A stretch of DNA of 64,000 bases, from positions 338,727-402,726 of the forward strand of contig NZ_CDWI01000014.1 in the NCBI RefSeq assembly GCF_001049495.1, given 5' to 3'. This document shows, piece by piece, positions 18,198 to 26,568 of this stretch; position 1 is the stretch's first letter, and every line of letters begins with the position of its first letter. The position numbers were made by a program, and so were the translations under genes. The DNA comes from Microbacterium sp. 3J1. GTDB lineage: Bacteria > Actinomycetota > Actinomycetes > Actinomycetales > Microbacteriaceae. Under the pieces are notes generated by a model, which worked only from the letters and a program-made list of their open reading frames with translations, had not been told where the DNA came from and searched no databases.

Positions 18198-18200
18198 GCT
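18195..18200 (+). promoter_or_regulatory. -10 box TAGGCT, leaderless lpdA promoter
   Basis: TAGGCT, whose TAG is also the CopC-like stop codon, is followed by TAAGGC and ATG 18207. Confidence 0.6.
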
Positions 18201-18206
18201 TAAGGC

Positions 18207-19604
<1,398 letters not shown>

Positions 19605-19617
19605 TCCGCGGATCGGA

Positions 19618-19656
19618 ACGAAGGCCCGGCTCGCTCGCGCGATGCCGGGCCTTCGT
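19618..19656. terminator. bidirectional terminator between lpdA and the polyketide operon
   Basis: A 13-bp stem (19618-19630 with 19644-19656) with a 13-nt loop lies between convergent genes. Confidence 0.85.
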
Positions 19657-19659
19657 GCG

Positions 19660-20787
19660 TCAGATCCCGCGCATCGTGAGGAGGCCGGAGGTCCATCCCC
19701 CCATCGCGGGCGATCCCAAGCCCCGGATCAGCGCATCCCTCGCGGCCAGGGCAACGCCGGACGCCGGCTCCCCCATCGACATGTAGAACGCCGAGCGCCG
19801 GTGGGCACGGCGGCCCGAGCGGTGCACCGACCGCTCATACCGCTGCAGGTCCGGCATCCGATCGATCGGCGACCGGCACAGCTCTTCGGCGAGGTTGCGC
19901 GCGTCCGACCATCCGAGGTTCATGCCCTGCCCGCCGATCGGACTGATCTCGTGGGCCGCGTCCCCCGCGAGCACCATCCGGCCGCGGACGACCTCGCGAG
20001 CCGCGTGCTGCGCAGCGATGAACGACACCGGCGTGCGGTGGTCGCCGATGTCCGGGCGGATCCCGGTGCGGCGCTCGATCTCCGCGCCGAGCTCCGCCGC
20101 TGAGACGGCCGCCTCCGGGCCGGCATCCTGCCTGACCACCCAGCGTCGACGGGATCCGGGCAGCGGAAGCGACTCGACCAGACCGGTCGGCTCGCAGTAC
20201 AGCACCGCCCGCGGATCGGAACCCGGATCGTCGACATCGACCATCGCGTATCGTGCCGTCTTGGGCCTGCTCCGCCACTCGATGCCGAGCCGTTCGCGGA
20301 TGCCGCTGCGCACACCGTCGGCGGCCACGACCACCGACGCTGCGATCTCGCGTTCGCCTCCGTCGCCGCTCTCCACCCGCAGTCGAACCCGATCGCCCTC
20401 GTCTCGTACCCCGCGCACCGTGTGCCCGGTCAGGAGCGCACCGTCGGCCAGCGCACCCAGCCGCCCCCGGAGCAGGGCGTCGGTGCGACTCTGCGCGAGC
20501 GTGAGTATCGGCCGCTCGGGGCGGAACGAGAGAGAGGCGAGCAGACGCCCGTCGCTGCGGACCTCCCCGCCCTCGAGGAAGAGCGCTTCCGCGCGGACGC
20601 GATCGCCCACACCGGCCTCGTCCAGGGCGTCCAACCCCGGCCGATGGATGCCGATCGCGCGACTCCTCGTGTCGGCTCCCGACCGGCGCTCGAGGACGAC
20701 CACATCTCGGCCCCGTGCGGCCAGCAGGCACGCGAGCAGCAGCCCGACCGGACCCGCTCCGACGATCACGACCTCACGGTCGCGCAT
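19660..20787 (-). CDS. FAD-dependent monooxygenase of type III polyketide cluster
   Basis: A 375-residue PHBH-fold hydroxylase. The dinucleotide motif is VVIVGAGPVGLLLACLLAARG, followed by ERRSGADTRSRAIGIH, the DG-type motif VVVAADGVRSGIRE, and the FAD GD motif GDAAHEISPIGGQGMNLGWSDARNL. It is the last gene of the operon. In the Streptomyces srsABC alkylresorcinol pathway the third gene is such a hydroxylase, which converts the phenolic product toward a quinone. The same role is inferred here. Its start (20787) overlaps the end of the methyltransferase gene by 14 bp. Confidence 0.9.
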   Translation of the reverse strand: MRDREVVIVGAGPVGLLLACLLAARGRDVVVLERRSGADTRSRAIGIHRPGLDALDEAGVGDRVRAEALFLEGGEVRSDGRLLASLSFRPERPILTLAQSRTDALLRGRLGALADGALLTGHTVRGVRDEGDRVRLRVESGDGGEREIAASVVVAADGVRSGIRERLGIEWRSRPKTARYAMVDVDDPGSDPRAVLYCEPTGLVESLPLPGSRRRWVVRQDAGPEAAVSAAELGAEIERRTGIRPDIGDHRTPVSFIAAQHAAREVVRGRMVLAGDAAHEISPIGGQGMNLGWSDARNLAEELCRSPIDRMPDLQRYERSVHRSGRRAHRRSAFYMSMGEPASGVALAARDALIRGLGSPAMGGWTSGLLTMRGI

Positions 20788-21496
20788 CGCTCTTCTTCCG
20801 CCGGAGCTCGAGCCGTGCGGGGAGTCCCGCGCGCACCGTCCACCCTTCGGGGGCGACGGCGGCGAGCTCGGCCGGCGTGTACGACCTGCGGATGCTGATC
20901 AGCCCGTCGACCCGGATGAACGAACCGCGCAAGAGGGTGCCGGCGAACGGCAGGGTCGCGGCCGCGAACAGGGCATACGCCGCCTTGCTGCGCGCGATGT
21001 CACGATGCACGACCACGCCGCCCGCCCCCGCGAGCCGGTCGGTGTCGCGCAGGACGCCTTGGAGCTCGGGCGCACTGAGGTGATGCAGCACGTGGTTCGA
21101 GAACACCACGTCGTACTGGTCGCCCTCCGCGACGAGGTCCTCTGCCAGCGCGCAGCGGTACCGCACACCGGCTCCGTCGTCGTGGGCGGCGGCCCACCGG
21201 ACGGCGCGCTCGTCGGCATCCAGGGCGGTCACCTCGCCCTCGAGTCCGTCGCGCCGCAGGCGTGCCGCGATCATCCGGCAGACGTCCGCGCCGCCCGCGC
21301 CGACGTCGAGCACGCGCACCCGACCCCGTCGCGCGCGCGGGCGGATGTCGTTCCGGTAGAACTGCCCCGGTCGGGACACGAGCGCGTTGACCAGCCGGAA
21401 GCGCTCGTAGGTGCGCTCCAGCATCGCGACATCGGCGCCGGGGTCGTCCATGAGCTCACGCGCGTCGGAGGCGCGCGTGGAGAGGTCGTGACTCAT
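20774..21496 (-). CDS. class I SAM-dependent methyltransferase of polyketide cluster
   Basis: A 240-residue methyltransferase. SAM motif I is VRVLDVGAGGADVCRMIA, motif II acidic residue TALDAD, then YDVVFSNHVLHHLS. It lies between the type III polyketide synthase (its start overlaps that stop by 4 nt, ATGA) and the FAD monooxygenase. By analogy with SrsB it probably O-methylates the resorcinol product, or it acts on a related phenolic; substrate cannot be read from the sequence. Confidence 0.9.
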   Translation of the reverse strand: MSHDLSTRASDARELMDDPGADVAMLERTYERFRLVNALVSRPGQFYRNDIRPRARRGRVRVLDVGAGGADVCRMIAARLRRDGLEGEVTALDADERAVRWAAAHDDGAGVRYRCALAEDLVAEGDQYDVVFSNHVLHHLSAPELQGVLRDTDRLAGAGGVVVHRDIARSKAAYALFAAATLPFAGTLLRGSFIRVDGLISIRRSYTPAELAAVAPEGWTVRAGLPARLELRRKKSDARP

Positions 21497-22647
21497 GCGG
21501 CGCCGACGTCGACGGTCATCAGCGCGCTCTCTGCGGTCAGCCCCGGACCGAACGCCATCGCGGCCATCCGCTCCCCCGGCAGCGCGCCCTCGTCGAGGAT
21601 GCGCTTGATGACGAACAGGATCGTCGCGCTCGACATGTTGCCGTTCTCGCGCAGCGTCTCCCTCGCCGGGGCCAGCTGCGCGTCGCTGAGGTGCAGCCGC
21701 TCCTGGACGCGGTCGAGGATGCTGCGGCCACCCGGGTGGATGGCCCAGTGCTGCACCCGCTCACCGACGCGGCCATCGTCGAAGGCCGCCCCGAGCTCGC
21801 CCTCGCGGGCGTAGAGCGGACGGATCGCGCCGATGATCGTCTCGCCGATGATCTGCGGGACCTTGGTCGACAGGATCATCTCGAAGCCGTGGTCGCCGAT
21901 CGTCCAGGCCATGTCCTTCTCGCCCTCGCGGGCGATCGCCGTGTGGAAGCCGTCCAGGCGGACGGCCGGGACGGGAGTCGGGAGCTCGCGAGCGGTGACG
22001 ATGCCCGCGGCCGCGCCGTCGGCGAACAGCGAGTTCGCGACGATGAGGTCGGGATCCTCCGAGGACCTCAGGTGCACGGTGCACAGCTCGACGCTCACGA
22101 CGAGGACGACGGCGTCGGGATCGGCCATGCAGAACTGGCGGGCCGCGCGCAGGGCGGGCATGGACGCGTAGCAGCCCATGAACCCCAGGTGGTACCGCTC
22201 GACGCTGTCGGAGAGGCCCAGTGACCGCACGATCTCGTACTCCGGACCGGGCGCGTGGAATCCGGTGCAGGAGACGGTGATGACATGGGTGACATCCGAG
22301 GCGACGACGTCGGGATCGGCCTCGAGTGCGCGGCGCGCGACCTCCACGAAGAGCCGCGATGCCTCGCGGACGTAGATCTCGTTGCGCTGCTTGGTACCCG
22401 GTGAGAGCAGCACACCGGAACGCCGGTCGTAGAACACCGGCTCCTCGGTGTCGGCGGTGAGCGAGAGCTCCTCGATCACCGTGCGTCGGGTGTCGATCCC
22501 CGAGCCGTTGAACGAGGCACCGACGAGACGCTGGGCGAGTCTGCCGACGTCGGGTTGGGTGGCGAAGACGTCTCGCACCTGATCCTGCTCGAGAACGGTG
22601 TCGGGCACGATCGTCTGCAGCGACCGGAGTAGTGCGGGGCGGCTCAT
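21493..22647 (-). CDS. type III polyketide synthase (alkylresorcinol/pyrone type)
   Basis: A 384-residue chalcone-synthase-fold homodimer that extends an acyl-CoA starter with malonyl-CoA and cyclises the chain. The catalytic triad is visible: Cys about residue 159 in HLGFMGCYASM, His about 304 in HWAIHPGGRSILD, and Asn about 337 in ENGNMSSATIL. The ATG 22647 (MSRPALLRS) is preferred to a TTG at 22659. It leads an operon with a methyltransferase and FAD monooxygenase, the srsABC arrangement, so a membrane phenolic lipid (alkylresorcinol or its quinone) is the expected product (inference). Confidence 0.93.
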   Translation of the reverse strand: MSRPALLRSLQTIVPDTVLEQDQVRDVFATQPDVGRLAQRLVGASFNGSGIDTRRTVIEELSLTADTEEPVFYDRRSGVLLSPGTKQRNEIYVREASRLFVEVARRALEADPDVVASDVTHVITVSCTGFHAPGPEYEIVRSLGLSDSVERYHLGFMGCYASMPALRAARQFCMADPDAVVLVVSVELCTVHLRSSEDPDLIVANSLFADGAAAGIVTARELPTPVPAVRLDGFHTAIAREGEKDMAWTIGDHGFEMILSTKVPQIIGETIIGAIRPLYAREGELGAAFDDGRVGERVQHWAIHPGGRSILDRVQERLHLSDAQLAPARETLRENGNMSSATILFVIKRILDEGALPGERMAAMAFGPGLTAESALMTVDVGAA

Positions 22648-22679
22648 ACCGTCACTCAAGCATGAGCGACCCGGTCACG

Positions 22680-22697
22680 AAAAGGGGCTTGCGCCCC
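22680..22697 (-). terminator. rho-independent terminator after CYTH gene
   Basis: On the minus strand GGGGC-GCAA-GCCCC is followed by TTTT. It separates the CYTH operon from the polyketide operon. Confidence 0.75.
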
Positions 22698-22719
22698 GAC
22701 GCGGAGAGACCCAGCCCGG

Positions 22720-23364
22720 TCAGAAGCCGAGGGCTCGGGCCAGCTTCGATCCGGATGCCGCCTCGCGGCCTCCCACCGCGAAGATCGCCTCCTCCGCCGC
22801 AGCGAACAGAGCCTCGCGGCCGGCGGCGTCTGCGGGGGCGGCGGGGCCGAGCTCCAGCTCCCATTCCCGCCACTCGCGCCGCACGTCGTGCCTCAGGTCG
22901 GTGGCGCGGACCCGGTCGTCCACGAATTCGGCGACCACGCCCTGCGGTCCGGTGAGGAGGTAGGCCGTCCGGGTGTTCTCGATGCGGGCGAGAGGCGTGA
23001 GCCCGCCTGTCGTCCACCGGCTGAGCGTCTCGGCCACGGCGGCGGGGACGCTCTCGGCGTCGCCCGCGTCGGCATCCAGCGGCCAGCCGATCTCGAGGCG
23101 GCCGTCTCCCTCGCGGGGCCCCTTGATGTGCCAGCCGGCATCGGGCCCGCCGGTGCGGCGCCGCAGCGCGACCCCTGCGCGGGACAGCGCCGCGTCGACC
23201 GTGTCGAGGTAGCGCGCGTCGAGCTCGCGGATTTCACCGGCGGAGACCGCGTCGACGCCGGGCACGCCTCTCCACTCGGGAAGAGGCGTGCCGTCGTCGA
23301 CGTCGTACTTGCGCTCGACCTCGACGACCCTGGACGGGCCTGAGCCCGAAGGGGTCTCAGTCAT
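22720..23364 (-). CDS. CYTH-domain protein (triphosphate tunnel family)
   Basis: A 214-residue protein with the CYTH signature VVEVERKYDV (ExExK) near the N-terminus, RYLDTVDAALSRAGVALRRRTG, and basic and acidic tunnel residues through WHIKGPREGDGRLEIGWPL and REWREWELELG. Family members hydrolyse inorganic triphosphate, thiamine triphosphate or cyclic nucleotide precursors; the substrate here is unknown. The start overlaps the stop of the small upstream gene by 8 bp. A terminator follows. Confidence 0.9.
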   Translation of the reverse strand: MTETPSGSGPSRVVEVERKYDVDDGTPLPEWRGVPGVDAVSAGEIRELDARYLDTVDAALSRAGVALRRRTGGPDAGWHIKGPREGDGRLEIGWPLDADAGDAESVPAAVAETLSRWTTGGLTPLARIENTRTAYLLTGPQGVVAEFVDDRVRATDLRHDVRREWREWELELGPAAPADAAGREALFAAAEEAIFAVGGREAASGSKLARALGF

Positions 23365-23569
23365 CCGAGGGGTTGAGGTCCTCGAGGGACTCGTCGTACC
23401 AGTAGTCGATCTCAGTGGGACCGTCGGTGTCGCCCGTGTTCTGCGGTTCGCCGCTGCGGTTGTACACCACCTGGGTCTCGCTGTAGGGGACGATCAGCTT
23501 GTCGTCCGCGTCGTCGAGGGGAATGATCTGCCCGTCCAGCGGGCCTCCGTGGAGTCGTGCGAGTGCCAT
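23357..23569 (-). CDS. small conserved acidic protein
   Basis: A 70-residue soluble protein (ARLHGGPLDGQIIPLDD..., ending ESLEDLNPSDD) of no known function. HGGPLDGQ is a pattern seen in other short actinobacterial hypothetical proteins. The ATG 23569 is preceded by TAGGGT-GAGGAC, so it is either leaderless (6-nt spacing) or uses GAGGA as a ribosome binding site. It is translationally linked to the CYTH gene downstream. Confidence 0.75.
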   Translation of the reverse strand: MALARLHGGPLDGQIIPLDDADDKLIVPYSETQVVYNRSGEPQNTGDTDGPTEIDYWYDESLEDLNPSDD

Positions 23570-23634
23570 GTCCTCACCCTATCCCCGCCGCCCTGACCCT
23601 CGGCCTCATGCCACGGGCGGGCCGCTGTGTCAGG

Positions 23635-24105
23635 TCAGGTCGCGACGACACCGAGGACGGCCCCGAGGATCATCCAGGGCCCGAACGCGATCCGCGTCGC
23701 TCCGTCGGCGCGACGGAAGACGATCAGCACCAGTGCGTACAGCGCGCCGAGGACGAAGGCGGATGCCGCGCCCACGGCGAGCGCCTGCCAGCCGTGCCAT
23801 CCGAGCACGAGGCCGATCACGGCGGCGAGCTTGACGTCTCCGCCGCCCATGCCCTCGCTGCTGAGGGATCGCAGTGCCGCGTAGAAGACGCCGAGGATGA
23901 GCATCCCCCACAGCGCTCCGACCAGCGCGCGGCTCTCCCCCGTCACGAGGGCGTCGAGTGCGGTGAGGGCGAGGAGCGCCGCGAGCGTGGGCAGCACGAT
24001 GCGGTTCGGCAGCCTGTGGGTGCGCATGTCGATGGCGACGAGTCGGCAGCCGATGAGGAAGAGCACCAGGTGCACCCCGACGACGATCACGGTGCGGGGA
24101 TCCAT
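23635..24105 (-). CDS. A24-family prepilin peptidase (short, peptidase domain only)
   Basis: A 156-residue integral membrane aspartic protease with about five hydrophobic helices. The two catalytic Asp regions are seen: CRLVAIDMRTHRLPN (first Asp about residue 26) and EGMGGGDVKLA (GxGD). The N-terminal methylase/zinc domain of full PilD/TadV proteins is missing, as in archaeal-like and TadV-type enzymes. No pilin, tad or secretion gene is within the window, so it is an orphan here. The ATG is leaderless. Confidence 0.85.
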   Translation of the reverse strand: MDPRTVIVVGVHLVLFLIGCRLVAIDMRTHRLPNRIVLPTLAALLALTALDALVTGESRALVGALWGMLILGVFYAALRSLSSEGMGGGDVKLAAVIGLVLGWHGWQALAVGAASAFVLGALYALVLIVFRRADGATRIAFGPWMILGAVLGVVAT

Positions 24106-24111
24106 CCCGGA

Positions 24112-24117
24112 AGGCTA
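24112..24117 (-). promoter_or_regulatory. -10 box TAGCCT, leaderless prepilin peptidase promoter
   Basis: On the minus strand TAGCCT is followed by TCCGGG and ATG 24105 (6 nt). Confidence 0.5.
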
Positions 24118-24171
24118 GGAGATCTCGGGTCACCGCCGTGCAGGGGTGTGGATAACCGAGAGTCTCCCGCG

Positions 24172-24194
24172 ATGTCGGAGGTTCGAATTATCGT
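24172..24194 (+). promoter_or_regulatory. PafBC / RecA-NDp type DNA-damage promoter
   Basis: ATGTCGGAG (24172-24180), 8 bases, then TATCGT (24189-24194) match the RecA-NDp consensus tTGTCRgtg-N8-TAnnnT at every strongly conserved position. The expected transcript start is near 24201, about 40 nt before the imuA' ATG. No full actinobacterial LexA box (TCGAAC-N4-GTTCGA) is seen; only a GTTCGA half-site lies in the spacer. Confidence 0.65.
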
Positions 24195-24241
24195 CATCTA
24201 CTCCAGTTGCTTTAGTAGTACATATATTCGAGGATGGAACC

Positions 24242-25033
24242 ATGGGGATCGGTCTCGATGCGATGAGCACCATCTCTCCGGCCGGTGATGATCGTGCCGG
24301 AGAGGTGCTGCGACTGCGCCGCGAGATCAGCCGGATGCAGCGTCGACGCAGCGATCTCCCCCTGCTGCCTCTCGACCCCGCCTTCTCCTCGCTGCTCCCG
24401 GAGCAGGGGCTGCAGACCGGTGCCGCGTACACGGTCTCACCCTCACCCAGTCTGGTCCTCGCCCTGCTCGCCGCCGCCTCCCGGAAGGGGCTCTGGTGCG
24501 CGGTGGTCGGCATGCCCACCTTGGGCGTCGAGGCCGCAGCGGCGTTCGGCATCGAGCTGCCCCGGCTGATCCTCGTCCCCGATCCGGGAGACCGCTGGCT
24601 CGCCGTCACCTCGGCGCTCGCCGAGGTCGTCCCGCTGATCGCCGTGCACCCCGGCAGCAGAGCGCGGGATGCCGACGTCTCGCGTCTCAGCGCCCGGCTG
24701 CGCGACCGCGGCACGACGATCCTCGTCACGGAGTCACCGGCCTCGGGGGTCTGGCCGCAGAGCGAGGGGACCATCCGCCTCCACGACCAGCAGTGGCTCG
24801 GCATCGGGGAGGGATGGGGTCTCATCGAGGGCTCCACGGCGACGGTGACCGCGAAGACCAGGCAGAGCCCCACCTCCTCGAGCGTGCGGGTGCGCCTGCC
24901 TGGCAGCCAGGGGGCCGTCGAGGAACTGGTCCACGAAGAGACCGTCGAGACGATGGCCGAGCTGACTGCGCTGCCCGCTCTTCGCGACGACGACGCCCCC
25001 GGCGAGTACCCACGTTGGGCGGTGGCCGGATGA
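24242..25033 (+). CDS. imuA': ImuA'-like mutasome accessory protein
   Basis: A 263-residue RecA/SulA-like accessory protein of the ImuA'-ImuB-DnaE2 translesion system. It contains LQTGAAYTVSPSPSLVLALLAAASRKGLWCAVVGMPTLG and LPRLILVPDPGDRWLAVTSALAEV, typical of this family, but a weak nucleotide-binding motif. The ATG 24242 has GAGG about 8 nt upstream; an in-frame opening at 24146 would read through the promoter. Its stop overlaps the imuB ATG (ATGA). In mycobacteria this protein links ImuB and DnaE2 at damaged forks (family knowledge). Confidence 0.85.
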   Translation: MGIGLDAMSTISPAGDDRAGEVLRLRREISRMQRRRSDLPLLPLDPAFSSLLPEQGLQTGAAYTVSPSPSLVLALLAAASRKGLWCAVVGMPTLGVEAAAAFGIELPRLILVPDPGDRWLAVTSALAEVVPLIAVHPGSRARDADVSRLSARLRDRGTTILVTESPASGVWPQSEGTIRLHDQQWLGIGEGWGLIEGSTATVTAKTRQSPTSSSVRVRLPGSQGAVEELVHEETVETMAELTALPALRDDDAPGEYPRWAVAG

Positions 25034-26568
25034 CGGCTCCCCTTCGCGTCCTCGTGCTCTGGTTCCCCGATTGGCCCCTGCGCGCCGCCCTGGGCGGGGC
25101 TCCGCCGCACCCGCCGACCGCCCTGGTGCACGCGAACACCGTCATCGCCTGCACGGCGTCGGCCAGGGAGCACGGTGTCCGTGCGGGTCAGCGTCGACGG
25201 GTCGCGCAGGGGCACATCTCCTCGCTGCGTGTGCTCCCCCACGATCCGGCCAGGGACGAGCGGGCGTTCCTCCCCGTGCTGCAGCTCATCGAGAAGCACG
25301 CCCCCGGTGCCGCGCTGCTGCGTCCGGGGCTCGCGGCGGTGAGGGCCCGGGGCATCTCCCGCTATCACGACGGAGAAGCACAGGCCGGAGAGGCCCTGAT
25401 CTCCGTGCTCGCCGAGGCGGGCTTCCCCGAGGTGCGCGTCGGCATCGCCGACGGCCCGTTCACGGCAGAGCTCGCGGCACGAGGCAGCGCGCCCTGCACC
25501 GTGGTGCCGGCGGGTGCCGCCTCCGACTTCCTGGCCCCCCTCCCCGTCCGGGTGCTGCGCGACGAGCAGCTGACCGGCCTGCTCATCCGGCTCGGTGTGC
25601 GCACGCTGGGCGAGTTCGCCGCGCTCGATGAGATCGAGGTGCGTGATCGCTTCGGCGAGCGCGGCGCCCGACTTCGGGCTCTCGCCGCCGGTGCCGACTC
25701 CCGTGCGGTGGTGGCGCGTCCCCCCGACCCCGAGCTCGTGCGGTCCATCGAGTTCGAGTCGCCGTTGGCCGGAGCAGATCAGGTGGCCTTCGCGGTGCGG
25801 CAGACCGCCGATGCGGTGATGCTCGCCCTCGGCGACGCCTCAGTGGTCTGCACCGAGGTGCGGATCGACCTGACCGACGACGACGGCAAGGTCTTCTCCC
25901 GGTCCTGGTTGCATCCGACCTGTTTCGACGCCGCGGATCTGGTCGACAGGGTGCGCTGGCAGCTGGAGGCGCTGGGAGCCGAATCGGCGAAGGAGCCGGT
26001 CGATGAGGCGCGGGCCTTCGGCGGCATCACGCTGGTGCGCATCGTGCCGGTGGCGGTGGACGACGCCGCCCACCATCAGCCGGGGCTGTTCGGCTCCGGC
26101 ACCGACGAGCGACTGCACCACGCCGTCTCGCGCGTGCAGACGATGCTCGGACACGAGGGTGTCGTCACCGCCGCACTCTCCGGGGGCCGCTGGCTCGCCG
26201 ACCGTCAGGTACTCACGCCGTGGGGCGAGCGGGCCGTCGCTCCCCGCGACCCCGCGCCTCCGTGGCCGGGAAGCCTGCCCGATCCGCTCCCCGCCGAGGT
26301 CTTCCGGCCTCCTCGACCGATCGGCATCCAGACCTCGGCAGGTGAGACGGTGCTCGTCGACGACCGAGGCACCCTCACCGCGCCTCCTGCACGCATCGAC
26401 GGCGACCAGGTGCAGGCCTGGGCAGGCCCCTGGCCGATCCATGAGCGCCGGTGGGAGCCCTCGGGGGGCAAGAGAGGGCATCGCCTCCAGATCGTCGACG
26501 ACCACGACCGCGCCTGGCTGGTCTTCTGCACGGGTGACCGCTGGTGGGTCGAGGGGAGGTATCGCTGA
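25030..26568 (+). CDS. imuB: Y-family DNA polymerase-like protein ImuB
   Basis: A 512-residue Y-family fold protein beginning LRVLVLWFPDWPLRAA, with the palm region RARGISRYHDGEAQAGEALISVLAEAG, thumb LLIRLGVRTLGEFAALDEIEVRDRFGERG and a little-finger-like C-terminal half. The catalytic acidic residues usual in DinB-type polymerases are not in place, in keeping with ImuB being a non-catalytic hub that binds the beta clamp and DnaE2. It overlaps imuA' by 4 nt and dnaE2 by 1 nt (TGATG). Confidence 0.92.
   Translation: MTAPLRVLVLWFPDWPLRAALGGAPPHPPTALVHANTVIACTASAREHGVRAGQRRRVAQGHISSLRVLPHDPARDERAFLPVLQLIEKHAPGAALLRPGLAAVRARGISRYHDGEAQAGEALISVLAEAGFPEVRVGIADGPFTAELAARGSAPCTVVPAGAASDFLAPLPVRVLRDEQLTGLLIRLGVRTLGEFAALDEIEVRDRFGERGARLRALAAGADSRAVVARPPDPELVRSIEFESPLAGADQVAFAVRQTADAVMLALGDASVVCTEVRIDLTDDDGKVFSRSWLHPTCFDAADLVDRVRWQLEALGAESAKEPVDEARAFGGITLVRIVPVAVDDAAHHQPGLFGSGTDERLHHAVSRVQTMLGHEGVVTAALSGGRWLADRQVLTPWGERAVAPRDPAPPWPGSLPDPLPAEVFRPPRPIGIQTSAGETVLVDDRGTLTAPPARIDGDQVQAWAGPWPIHERRWEPSGGKRGHRLQIVDDHDRAWLVFCTGDRWWVEGRYR

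Noticed and set aside
24180..24242. LexA SOS box upstream of imuA'
   Set aside because: Only one GTTCGA half-site is present; no TCGAAC-N4-GTTCGA is seen.
25030..26568. ImuB as an active DinB-type polymerase
   Set aside because: The palm acidic residues are not in place and the operon context is the ImuB mutasome.
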